The position numbers and the translations under genes are program-made. The notes under the pieces are model-generated. The model saw only the letters and a list, made by a program, of their open reading frames with translations, searched no databases and had not been told where the DNA came from. A stretch of 60,000 bases of DNA. It comes from Chrysomallon squamiferum (Eukaryota > Mollusca > Gastropoda > Neomphalida > Peltospiridae). Numbering within the stretch: the first letter of the stretch is position 1; the number at the start of each line of letters is the position of its first letter. Shown here one piece after another: positions 26,401 through 38,572 of this stretch. Where the stretch lies: the NCBI GenBank assembly GCA_012295275.1, contig CM022671.1:15116956-15176955 (forward strand), given 5' to 3'.

Positions 26401-28901
26401 TCAATGATTTGCTTTCCACAGGTTGCCAAATTGCAAGAAAGATTGAGTGTTTTAGAAGCAGAAGCATCAATTGCCCGAAACCAGGTTGAAGCCCTCCAGA
26501 CTACACGACCCAAAACAGCTCGACCAAAGACACCCCAGGTCTGATACCTTTTTGTCATCATCAAATATAAAATTTACAACCAGCAATGTCATATAATCTC
26601 ACAGTTAAACTTTCACATCAACATATTTCTATCCAAATTTTTTTAATGGAAAAGAAAACAGATGTTGACATTTGTAAAGTGTAAACTGAACAAATATTTT
26701 CATTTAGTTGCAGAAGCAAACAGAGTTTCTCTCTGTTGTGTTTTAAAGAATGTAGCTATACAAATTTTAATTTAAATTCAAAAATATTTAAAATTTTGAG
26801 ATTTTTAAAAGTATTTTCTGTATTGTTTTTGGGTATGTATTTTATACAAGGTGGTCAAGCAGGAAGTGGTAAAGGTAGAAAACAACATCAGTTTGGATGA
26901 TCTGGAAATGCTGAACAACACAGCCAAAGATTTACACAAGTCACACATACATCTCAAGATGAATGTAGAACGTCATCTTGGGATGCTACAGCAAATGTTT
27001 AAAGAGGTATGAAATTCACCAATTGTTTTTTTTTATGCTTGTAGTTCAAGGAAATGTTGTTTTTTGTGTGTGTGTTTTTGTAAAAAGAATTAATAATAAA
27101 CTGATCTATTCAGAATAGGAATTTTCAGCTGCCAACTTAGTGTCTATCACTTAAGATGAATTATACTGTAAATAGGATCAGTTTGAAATGGTTTAACTTG
27201 TAACAGTGTAAATTTACTTTAAATCAGCTTGGACCTCTACATTCTACACTGTTATTGATGTGCTGAATGCACACCATTATCAAACAAATCTTTTAACAGA
27301 TGGAGGTAATTCTATTTATTTATTTATTTATTTATTTATTTATTAATTAATTAATATTTTTTTATGGTTATTGTTGTTATATTTTTCTTCTCTTTTTAAT
27401 TTTTTTTTTTTTTTAATGGTGCACTTAACAATCTGATAAAAATACAGATAGAGTATATCATACTGTTTTTAAAATTTAAGGTGAATAATGCTGCTCAGAT
27501 GATGAAGGAAAAGAAGGCAAGTCAGTCACAAGAACTGGAGGAAATTAAAGCTCTGTACCAGAAGGAAGTGTTCCAGAGAAAACTGCTGTACAACCAGGTT
27601 GGTTCGCTAAACAAATTAGAGAGAAATTTTTTAAAATGCTGCAGTAATAAATCATATGTTACTTAAAAAATAAAATCTTCAAAATATTTTAGAGATAGAA
27701 TAAACAAAAATAATAATATTACGTTTTCAGACAACAGGAAAACAGATATTTTTATTTTCTTGACAATTGTTTCCCATCCTCAAATATAGCAGATGATGAT
27801 GTAATGAATATTAATCACAAAGTCTAGGTTTGTTTCATGCTTGTGTTTATTTAATTTAAAAATATAATTCAGTTGCCAACATTAAACATTACAATTAACA
27901 TAATGTTAAGTTTGTAATTAATTCAGAAAGTTTATTTATTTATCATTCAGATACATTCAAAATATAAAGAATAATTCATTCATTGTAGGACAATTGGCCT
28001 TTTCTTGATCTCAAAAAGTTTATATTATTAAATCAGTCTGAAATCATGACAATAGTTATCAACATGTCAAAGGTAAAGAAATAGTCAGAGCAAAATGTTT
28101 TAAAACATATGATATTAATCACTGAGCAGACAAAACATTGATATTTTAATATTTCACAGCTACAAGAACTGAGAGGCAACATCAGAGTGTTTTGCAGAGC
28201 AAGGAAAGATGATCGTGCTAAAATGTGTTTGTCATTTCCATCAGACCAGGACATTGTTGTCACCAACAGTGAAGGAACAAAGAAGACATTCACATTTGAT
28301 AAAGTTTTTCCTATAAACACCACACAAGAGCAGGTGAAAAAGAAAGAAAGAAGAGGGAACCTTCCAAATCTTTTATTGTATTTAATTATCTCAGTTTACA
28401 GTATTTACGGCATTATTATAAATAATTATCTCAAAATACAGTAATTTATTGTAATTTAGGAATTATTAAACATTATGGATTTTGTTTTATTTTCATTATC
28501 CACATTTCAGTACTTGGATAATTATTAACATCATAAATTCATTTTTGAAATTTGAATGGCAGATATCTTCATTGAGCAAAGCATATATTTTTAATATTTT
28601 TAAAAGAAATAATTATAACAAAATTTGTAAATTCATTACACAGAAAATGATTATCACCACTCCAACTGACACAATATATCTGCAGATATTCATATCTAAA
28701 TGGTTTCTATCTTCCTTGTAATTAACAATATTATGTCTTCAGATATTCACTGACACCCAGCCAATCATTACTTCCTGTGTTGATGGCTACAATGTATGTT
28801 TAATGGCGTATGGGCAAACAGGATCCGGTAAAACTTACACCATGATGGGGCCAGATAACAATCCTGGAATCAATGTCAGGTACACTGTTTTGATATTACA
28901 A

Positions 28902-28934
<33 letters not shown>

Positions 28935-31557
28935 TTTAATTTGTAATTAATATTTAAAAAAAAAAATTCAAAACAAAAGCAACAAAATCATTATTCCTTC
29001 ATTGCTAAATTCAAAGAATTAATCAGTAACAAATAAAAATATTAAAATATTACATGTGTTTATGGTTAAAAGTAACTTACAAATTTACTAGTATTTAATT
29101 TATATGTGATAAATCTGTGGCATTGTGGAAGTCAATGTTGTGACACTTAAACTGAATAATTCTTCTAATTCATCAAGATTCAGTGAGATTTTTTTGTTGA
29201 TTTTAAACTTGTTGATCTATGATACTGAGTATTCAAAAAAAGTCTGGCAGTTTTCTGGTCAATGAATATTAGTTTTATATATGACTGTGTGTGTATGAGA
29301 TACTGGATCATGATGACAGCCAATCTTATTCAGTGTTTAAAACTTCAATTCTTCATGACCACATTTTCTGATAATTAAGATTGTGTTGATTTTCAGAGCA
29401 ATAAAAGAACTGCTCAAAGTGTGTGAAGATAGAAATGAAACATTCACCTACAAAATGAAGGTAATAATAACTGTAATTTATTAATTGCTTTAATAACATT
29501 TGATACCAACAAAAATCATATGAAATGAACACACATTTATGTTATTCAGTCAAAATATCATATTTAACACTTTGCAGAATACATCCAACTAATAACATTT
29601 ATAATTATATTGTGTCTTCCTAAAAATGGACTAAAAGACAAATGGTTATTTGTTTTATCTGTTGTTATTAATACATGACACTTTGATTTTATTTTCAGTT
29701 CTATATTTAGCTTACATTATTTGTCTTTATTATTTAGGTTTCCTTAGTTGAGATATATAATGAAAATGTGGTAGATCTGCTGACTAAGGATGCTAAAACA
29801 GTGGAACTGCACGCAGCTGGAAACAATATTCGTATTCCAAACTTGACTGAAAACATTATTTCATCACTGACAGACGTCAAACATCTCATGGAATTGGGAG
29901 ATAAGAATCGATCTACTGCAGCTACAAAAATGAATTCAACCAGGTTAAAATAAATTATATAGAAACAGTTTATTTGGTATCACCTTAAAAAACATTTTTT
30001 TTTTTTTGCCATTTCAGTTTGTCTAAATCTTAAATATATGTATTTTATAAAATTTAACTATAATACAAATGGAAGTTTCCCAATCTTCACATTACTGATA
30101 TCATGACTGAATCTCTGGGACTGTTTTCCTTATTTGGATTACTACAATTATTTAATGCATTAAGTTCCTACTCCATGATTACAGAATATTAGCTATTAGT
30201 AAATACCAAGTGTTATTTTTTAGTTCGAGGTCACACCTGGTTCTGATGATAAATGTGGAAGGAACAAACAAAGTGACAGGGGCTGTGTCACATGGAATTC
30301 TCACACTCTGTGATCTGGCTGGCTCAGAAAGAGTTGGCAAAACTGAAGCTTCAGGCCAGCGACTGGTGGAAGCTGCTGCCATTAATAAATCTTTGTCTGC
30401 CCTAGGACAGGTTAGTCTTAGCATTTTGCTTCTTATCATGCTGGATGTTTTGTGACTATTAAAAAAAAGATCTTTTTTTTTTTTAAGATCTTAATATTGA
30501 TAACTGTTCATATTTATTTTGTATCTTGGCACTGATGTTTTCATGCCTAGATATTTTCAGACTCAGAACTAGGCCAGATTAGAACTGCAAAATTAAATTT
30601 GTATTCTTACAGATATAGTTCAGATATGAGACTAATAATTAAATGATTTTGAAATGACTTTGAATTTAATATTTTTATTGTCAGATGATATTGCCAAAAG
30701 GTTGTTCCTTGAAAAAAGAAGTCTGGCCAATATATCCTACTTGGTCCTTGACTGGAATGTTCTACATTTGTTTTTAAATAAAACCCCAATAATTTATTCA
30801 TTTTATAAAAGGTATTTTCTGCACTGAGACAAGGACAGCTACATGTTCCTTACAGAAATTCAAAACTGACACAGATTTTGAGACCATCATTGGGAGGAGA
30901 TGCAAAAGTAAGTGTAGAAAATTATTTACTTATTACTTATTATGGCCTATATTACAAATCTAAATTATTCAAACATTTAGTCTTAGCAGCAACATGACCA
31001 TGATCAATCACACAACCATCAATTTGAACTAATAACAGCAAAATGCCATAGTATGTTACATGAAATCATAATATAAGTGGGGACAGATTCAGAGAAATAG
31101 ACTTCATTCATGATCTAATCATAATGATAGGAATGTGAAAGATATCATTTGTGAATTTCTTGTATCATATCTCAAGTTACTTAATAAATTTCCATTTAGG
31201 GCAAAACTTTGGTAAAATAGATACATTGTCTGTTAAAAGTGCACATAATCACTGTTAGGGATTTATTATCTACAGTGTTGAATTTTAATATTTTTTGCTG
31301 AATGTTCAAAGTAATTCTTTTTAGTAGTATTGTACTAATTTAAGGTGATAGTGTGTTTTACTAATTTATGTTAGGGTTGTTAAACAATTTTTGCATTTAC
31401 TAACTGTGAAACAATTTTATTATTACAGGCTTGTCTATTTGTCAATATCAGTCCTGATGTTTCAAATTACCCTGAGACCTGCAACACTCTGGAATTCGGA
31501 GCCAATGCTCGCCAGGTGGCCTTGGGTCAAGCTAAACAACATATAGTGAAGAAATAA
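12625..31557 (+). CDS. Kinesin-14 (C-terminal motor, KIFC2/KIFC3-like), complete, 846 aa
   Basis: Minus-end-directed microtubule motor by family. Coding exons: 12625-12942, 21973-22083, 22477-22572, 22972-23032, 23496-23554, 23623-23766, 24063-24176, 24596-24704, 25155-25249, 25904-25954, 26422-26538, 26851-27006, 27481-27597, 28160-28333, 28743-28879, 29397-29460, 29738-29943, 30224-30410, 30812-30907, 31429-31557. They join in phase to 2541 nt. Residues 1-106 are low-complexity, starting MGSGAS. Residues 107-301 hold aromatic-rich segments (FYLDDW, LPLGWE). Residues 302-337 are UBA-like. Coiled coil spans about 338-516. The neck [11 protein letters not shown] is at about 519-529 and marks a C-terminal motor. 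P-loop GQTGSGKT is at 598-605, switch I SSRSH at 710-714 and switch II DLAGSE at 740-745, so the motor looks catalytic. The chain ends soon after the motor. Exon 23496-23554 is basic and least certain, but only it keeps the frame. Extra small exons in intron 2 cannot be excluded. Confidence 0.88.
14622..14729. repeat. 54-bp tandem duplication in kinesin intron 2
   Basis: Two copies of a unit beginning TGAAATTACCATTTATTATT, starting at 14622 and 14676. The first ~30 bases are nearly identical and the second halves diverge. Confidence 0.8.
15610..15637. repeat. (AC)n microsatellite
   Basis: About 14 AC units, intronic. Confidence 0.95.
17364..17408. repeat. (AAT)n microsatellite
   Basis: About 15 AAT units, intronic. 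Confidence 0.95.
17494..17608. repeat. 59-bp tandem duplication
   Basis: Two copies starting GTGTTGCCTTTCATT at 17494 and 17553, sharing GACTGTTT, GATTGGTT and CCTGTTG blocks with few differences. Confidence 0.85.
17919..18113. repeat. 98-bp tandem duplication
   Basis: Copies start at 17919 and 18017. Shared blocks include ATATTAAAAAT and CTCTGAATTCA, followed by similar TTTTAA-rich ends. Moderately diverged. Confidence 0.8.
19995..20290. repeat. ~171-bp diverged tandem duplication
   Basis: TGAAATGAAACAGATC at 20021 matches TGAAATCAAACAGATC at 20192. Flanking blocks (TTATTGTTG / TTACTGTTG; ACTGATTGTGAAACATT / ACTGATTATGAAACATT) are in the same order. Confidence 0.75.
24753..24777. repeat. 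(AC)n microsatellite in a kinesin intron
   Basis: About 12 AC units just 3' of the UBA-like exon. Confidence 0.9.
28910..28934. repeat. (GT)n microsatellite in a kinesin intron
   Basis: About 12 GT units just 3' of the P-loop exon donor. Confidence 0.9.
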
Positions 31558-31832
31558 CAAGCTGAATGTTGCATATACACTCCACGCATTTCAAAAATCA
31601 CAACAAAAACATGTACAAAGGAAAAGATGCATTTGGTAGGTGAGCTAATGTGGGCAGTAAACAAATATCTCAATTAATTCACAAGTTATTTTAATCTTTT
31701 CAAACTGAATAGATTTTACTATCATAATTTTGAGTATATTAATTTTGTAAAACTGAAGTATCAGTTTCTCTTAAAAAATAAGAAAAACGGTGTACGATAT
31801 TTTATATCTGAATATGAACTGTTCACACCAGT

Positions 31833-31838
31833 AATAAA
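31833..31838 (+). terminator. Candidate poly(A) signal of the kinesin gene
   Basis: First AATAAA after the stop codon, about 275 nt downstream. Other AATAAA hexamers follow, so the true site is uncertain. Confidence 0.4.
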
Positions 31839-32039
31839 AAGCATCTTAACATTTATTCAAAATAACTGAACATAACCCCATGCCCAAATAAATCGTTAAA
31901 AGTTAATTAAAATTATTCTGATTAGAGAAAATTCTATTAAAAAACAGATTTAAAAATGAAACTTCGACAATGCTAATCATAAAAATGGGTGAGGAGGTTC
32001 GTGCTTGTTTTTGTTAAAATGTTTAAAATCACAAAAAAC

Positions 32040-34020
32040 AATATTAGTTGATTATTTATAATTGTTGAAATGAATACTGTTCATGATATTTGTACCACAT
32101 GATACTGCTGTGTTAAGTCACTATTTAAAAATTGCTGTGATAATTTAAACATTAAATTGCATATACTGGTAAGACATGCTGTGCACAAAATAGTATTATT
32201 AACATTTTACTTTTTTTACCAGGACTTAGTGTGCTGTGTGTGTTTATCTTTATTTTAGCAGGTGTATCTTAAGCACAAAGTTCTGTGATCATTATTTATT
32301 TACAAACAACTTTTTTACAGTGTTATCTATCCATCACTGATATATTTGTTTTATTTTACAGATTTTCAAAAATGCTGAAATTAACCAAAATAATCTATAT
32401 TTTTGATAGATGATCAATATATTTAAAAAAAAGAGAAACATTGATACATTATTTTGGTATATCTTATTTAACACTGAAAAAATTAAATTCATTAAAAAAA
32501 AATGTTTAATTATTTTTTTCTTTGACTTTAATAATTGACATTTAGAAATTGAAACTAATCATGATTTGACCCTGAAAATAAAAACAGATGCTAGTCTGAG
32601 TGAGTTTTTAACCAAAGTTCTATTGTTTATCATCTGTGCATTAACTTTAAATTATCCATGATGTGCCTGATACATATTTTTAAATGCTTTAATATTGTAT
32701 ATTATTTCAAAAATAAACTGAACAAGACATTTAATCACAGTATAAAATAATCATTATATAATTTAGAGCTTTTTTTTTTAGATTATATGACTTAATTATT
32801 CAGTTTTGTTTAACACAGCGTTTTAGCAATCCTCACTTAATGCAATATTTTATTTCTTGTATTTGGGGTTTGTTGGTGGGAGGCATTGGTATCTGTCTCC
32901 CCCCTTTTTAAAATTTAACTGAATTGCATTTAAGCGTTTCAAAAATATTTTTAAAATTATTTTTAAAAACTGTTTCAAGAATTATGCACTTGTTCAAATG
33001 TACTCGTTATTTTTCATTGTAAAAAATATTGATGTTATTTGTTAATGTATTTGTTATTCTGTATGCAATATCCTCTTTCAAATACCCATTTCTTTATTGA
33101 GAGAAAAAAATTTGATTAGTCTAAACAAAAACATTGTAATTATGTTTTTTTGTGATAATCGATTAATAGTCAGGATTCTTGTAAAACAAAATGTATCATT
33201 ACCTATAATTATTTGTTTTATAAATGTAAATTCTTGCAACCTGTTATCTTCATTTTTATATGATTTGTACAATTTATTGTTATTTTGTTTTCAGAAATTG
33301 TGTGCTGCATGTGATAAATATTCTTTATTTCTATATTATTGTTTATTTATTTGTTATTGTCGGAGTTTTGAGTAGCCTGTGTCTAGTTCATAAATGAAAA
33401 ATCAGCTTATATAACTTCACTTTCTTTTTTCTCAATTTCTTACACTTTAAAGCAATTTTACTTAGTCTGTTAATTATATTATCATTTATTTATTTATTAT
33501 CATTACCTATACTGTTGTTTTAATTTTTTAGTGTATTGTTTTTTTTAAATCACAAACATTAAGTAACAATTTGATGTACCAGATAAAATTATCATAAACA
33601 GATCTGTTAACATCATTTTTACTTTTACTACAATAGTTTTAGAAAGAAAACCAAAAGAAAGAAAGCAAAGAAAAAAGAAGGCTTGTCCAAAAATCATTAT
33701 TTTATATAATTTTTACTAGTTAAATTCTTAATTTGCAAATTACACCTTTGAAATTATTAATGTCTTGTATGATATGGCTATATTCTTGCTCAAATAAGAT
33801 ATCTTTTTGTTGTGTTATTTCAGATCATTTGCCTTCTTTTTAAATAAGCTAACATTTCGTTTTTTTTTTTAATAAATGACCACCTTTCAAAGTTCTTAAT
33901 GACTGATAATTCACATTCATTGTGATGTTTTACCATGTAATTAAAATAATTTACTGAACATTCAATTTTATTTTTAGAATGAAATTTGTTCAAAGAAAAT
34001 CAATTTACTTTAGGATTGTG
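32040..34020. repeat. Ancient segmental tandem duplication, copy A
   Basis: Collinear with copy B (34115-35765). Anchors are AATTGCTGTGATAATTTAAA at 32130 and 34211, TAATCTATATTTTTGATAGA at 32391 and 34476, TTCTTGCTCAAATAAGATAT at 33783 and its near match at 35548, and the ACTGAACATTCA region at 33953 and 35702. The offset falls from about 2081 to 1750, so copy A carries about 330 extra bases. No coding frame is kept between the copies. Confidence 0.8.
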
Positions 34021-34114
34021 GTTTCTGATACTAAGATACAAGATCATGGACACATATTATGGAAACTGACAATATCCCTTTTGCTGTGATATTTTTAATT
34101 CACATATGATTTAA

Positions 34115-34947
34115 ATAATTGACTGAGATTATGGCAACTTCTATGTGAAATGAGTACTGTTGAAGATATTTCTACCAAATCTTATTAGTCTGTTAAGTAA
34201 CTTATTTCAAAATTGCTGTGATAATTTAAATTCCACTTACGAAATATTTTGAACGAAATGTATTAATAATGTTTACCTACTTAGTGTGAATGTTTGTCTT
34301 TGTTACTTTTGCAATTTTACGTTAACCACCATATTCTGTGATTATTGATATACAAACGAGTTTGTTTTGATATTAATCTTTTGTTATCTATTCACTGATA
34401 TATTTTTTCAATTTTACAGATTTTTCAAATGTATTTTGTACATTCCAATACAGAACTGCTGAAGATTAATCCAGATAATCTATATTTTTGATAGATGATT
34501 AATATTTAAAAAATGAAAATTTGTACATTATTTAATATTTAATGAAATGTTTTATTTTCATGTAGTCATAAAAAAAACAATTAAATTCTGTGATCATAAT
34601 CAAATGATTATTCAACATTTACAGATGTAAATACATCATGATTTAAACCTGAAAGTAAAAATAAATATTAGATAAGTGACAAATTTAACCACAGATATTC
34701 ATGCTTTCCTAGATGATGTACCTGCTGTTTAATTTTTATATTTTTAATTAAATTGTTTTATTTTTAATGCACTTATACAAATACCTTCATCTTATAGTGT
34801 ATTTTCTATAAAGATATTTTGCATGTATTTCACCCTCCCATTTTATTTTACTGAGAAAAATGATTTGAATACATTCAGTTTTTTTTGTTAATGGCAATGA
34901 TCTTGGAAGATGAATAGGATAAGTAAAATAAAATAAAATATATTATA

Positions 34948-34984
<37 letters not shown>

Positions 34985-35765
34985 TAGTTTTATGAACACA
35001 TGTGCATATCACCTGTTATCTTCTTTTTTATACAATTGGTACCTCTTGGTTTTTTTTCTCATAAATTTTTTGCTGTCTGTGATATATTTTCTTGGGTTCT
35101 GTGTATTTGTTTATTTACTTATTTGTGATGTATGCAAATTTGATAATTGTTATTCTGTTTTGGTTTAGCTTCTTTAAACTTCATATTGCAGAATTTTTTC
35201 TTTACATTTATATTTTGTTCTCATTTGTTTACACTTTTAAAGTATTCTCATTTAGAGTCTTTAAATTATACACACATTTATTTATTGTTATTACCTATAT
35301 CTTATTTTTAACTTTTAAGTTTCAAAAATTTTATTTACTGTTTTTTTAATCATACTAATTAGACCTACCAAACAACAATCATCATTATACTGCTATTTAA
35401 AAAAATATATAAATTGAAATAAAAAGAATATTGATAATTGCAGAAAATAATTATTTTGTAAGCTGCTTTCCTGGTGTATTTTTAAGCTGCAGATTTTATG
35501 TTACAAAATGATAAATGTTGTCTTCAAATAATTAAGACATGAGCAGGTTCTTGCTCCAATAAGATATCTATTATGTTATTTTAGATCATTTTCATAGTTT
35601 TTAAAATAAGTAACCATTATATCTGTTTGTATATCAAATAACAATTAAGTTTTTAATTTACTTGTAATTCAAATTTATTGTGATGTACTTAAAACAATTT
35701 ATTGAACATTCACAATTTTAATTTTTGGAATGAAATAAAATGTTGTACAGAACCAAATCATTTTG
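34115..35765. repeat. Ancient segmental tandem duplication, copy B
   Basis: Partner of copy A, diverged by many substitutions and indels. A piece of copy A near 32783-32840 (CAGTTTTG.TTAACACA) recurs at about 36213-36270, beyond copy B, so a partial third copy is possible. An (AT)n run lies at 34960-34980. Confidence 0.8.
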
Positions 35766-36890
35766 CTGTACTGTTATTTATTCAAATGTGTATTATTGCT
35801 GGCACCAGGTAAAAAGCCACATTGTATATATTTCCAGGCTCTGTGGCAATAAGAAACTAGTTCATGGACATAAATTGATATAATCATTTTTATTTCATTT
35901 CTGATGTAGTTTAGAAAACAGGCCAAGAATAATGACTTCTTTTCAACTTCTGCATACAAATTAAAGTTATAACAAAAGGACATGTTAGCTGTTATGACTT
36001 TTCGAAAGATTTTTATTTTACATACAACTTTGTTATCAGCAACAAATTTTTTTTAAAGATATATAAATATAATTAGACTATTTGTATGTGTGTGTCACTA
36101 AGGTATACTTTAATGTATATTTAATTACCTACATTTCAAAAATTAAATGACAACACATATAATTTCCAGATTGTTTTTTTCTGCTACTATATTTAATATT
36201 TGGAATTATATTATTCAGATTTGACTAAATCATTCAGTTTTGCTTAACACAACATTTTAGCAATTATTATGTGGTCTTTTTTTTTTGGTCTAATAATAAA
36301 AGTAATTGAGAATAAAACAAACTCAGTAGGGAACTGTAATGTCAACATCAGAAAATACTCATCAATATGAAAGATAAATAAACGACTTGTGGTTTAGGCA
36401 GACTTCTTTCATTTTTTTCTGTTAGTCTGTACAGAAATGCAACAAATTAAATGGTTTATCTATTCAGTATTATTGGAAAATATTATGTCATTCATGAAAT
36501 CCCTTATTAAATGAGGAACAAGGAAAACTGTTTTGATGTCAGATAAAATTAAGTAATAATATGATTAACTGGCTGATAATGGCCAATTCTCCAATAGTAT
36601 GTGAAAAATTTGATTTTATTTATTAATTATTACTTATAATGCAGGTTTTAGTAACTGATTTTCACATTATTGATATGAAAGACTAAAATTTAATAATATT
36701 ATCAGATTTTAACACTTCAGTGGCTCATGTAGTTATCTACACAGCCATCAACTATTGTTATCTACAGAATTAAAATGTACAACATCTGTTATTCCTTAAA
36801 ATATCTTCTTGCTATAAATACAAATACTTGCATAATTCATCATGTTTTAATATCACATCAGTTTTTAATTATACTGGATAATTATTGTAA

Positions 36891-36896
36891 TTTATT
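36891..36896 (-). terminator. Candidate poly(A) signal of the vezatin gene
   Basis: TTTATT on the plus strand (AATAAA on the minus), about 320 nt past the vezatin stop. Confidence 0.4.
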
Positions 36897-37216
36897 GTTT
36901 CCTTTTTTTTTGTGTACTTCTGAAAATATGAAAAGTTCATGAAGAAGATAATAAATATTCAACATTAAAATCTGTTACTGTGATGTAAATTCCCTACACC
37001 CAGACCAAAAGGATATTAAAACAATTTAAAGTTTCACTTGTTTCAGGTGCCCACTGAGCATTCCCATGTTTCTTTTAGCACATGTAATATCAAAATAACT
37101 GATTATTAAATCTAAAGAAAGATCTTGCATTGATTGATATATAAGGTTTCACAGGCCACAGGTGTTACTGACATACTGAAACACTTAAACTTACCAGAAA
37201 TATACTCAGTTTTTTT

Positions 37217-38540
37217 TTAATCAGCATCACCACAATCATCACTGTCGTCATTACTGCTGTCTCCAAATGTTTCAATATTCAAGTTATAATTTTTGGACTG
37301 CGCAGCTGCAACAGCAGCAACACTAGCTGAAAACATGCTGGAGCCCACTAAAAATGATGCACTACATTCAGTATTCTGTTGTGAAAGGGTTATAAATTTA
37401 AAGTTTTCTGAGACCGATTGCTTTGGTAACTGTAACTGGGTCGTTGTTTCTTGGAGATCACCCTCGGCAATATTTGTAATTTCATCATTGTGTATAAGAT
37501 CTGTGTTTTGCTCTTCAGATTCAGTCTTTAAATCATTTAATTTTCTGATATTAACAATATCACTACTCCACTGTGAAAAGATCTCAACAGAGGATCTCTG
37601 ACTTTGTTCTGTTCCCTCAGAGACAGTTAATTTGTCATTGTGTTGACAAGAGGCAGAGTCTACATTCTGATCAGAGGGAATTAAATCAGGGGAATTAGGA
37701 TAACATTTATCTTTTTCCTGTGACACATTTTCCATATTTTCTTCACTTGAACTTGTTTGTTCACTTTTGTGCAAATAACTTTCTTCATGTCCAGGAGAAC
37801 TTAAATCCCTATTTTCATTACTGCTGGCCATTTTGTCTCTCTGTGTATCAGAAACACCTTTCTGTCTGTCCAGAGCAAGTTTCTCTCTTCTCATAGTCTC
37901 TTCAGCTTTTACTGATATTACACTTTTTAATTCAGTTAACAACTTCAAAACATTTTCTTTCTCCTTTTCCCTCTTATCCTAAAAACAGAAAAGCATGCAA
38001 GTTGAAGTTTATCACATTCCTATTTTCTGCAATAATAAAAAATTAACAAAAAAGAAAACTCCCAAAACATGCTGAAATAGTTTTAGACTTATATACGTTT
38101 TATAATTATACTTTCTCTATTTGATAATTCACTGTTACAACATCACTACCAGATACTACATTGTTTCTATCATGAAAAATTCTAATCTGTTTTCAATAAA
38201 CCATAAATGTTTCTATAACTCATCCCTTAAATTCTTATTTTTTAATTCTTCTTTCTGAATAACCTATTGTTTTGATATAAACATTAAATATTTACCACTG
38301 TATATAATAATAACTGAATTAACAGCACACAATTTCACAATATGAGAAATAATTTAAAATTTACAAAAAAATAAAACAAAAACCTTTTCTTCTGGAAGAA
38401 TGCCTTGATCCAAATACCAGTTTTTACTTTCCAAATAGTCAGGATCAGAATATGCCTCCCAAACCTTTAACATGATCACAAATTAGTAAAATGTAATCAT
38501 TTTAACACAAATTTGAAAAATAGATTCTTGTGACTTTTAG

Positions 38541-38572
<32 letters not shown>

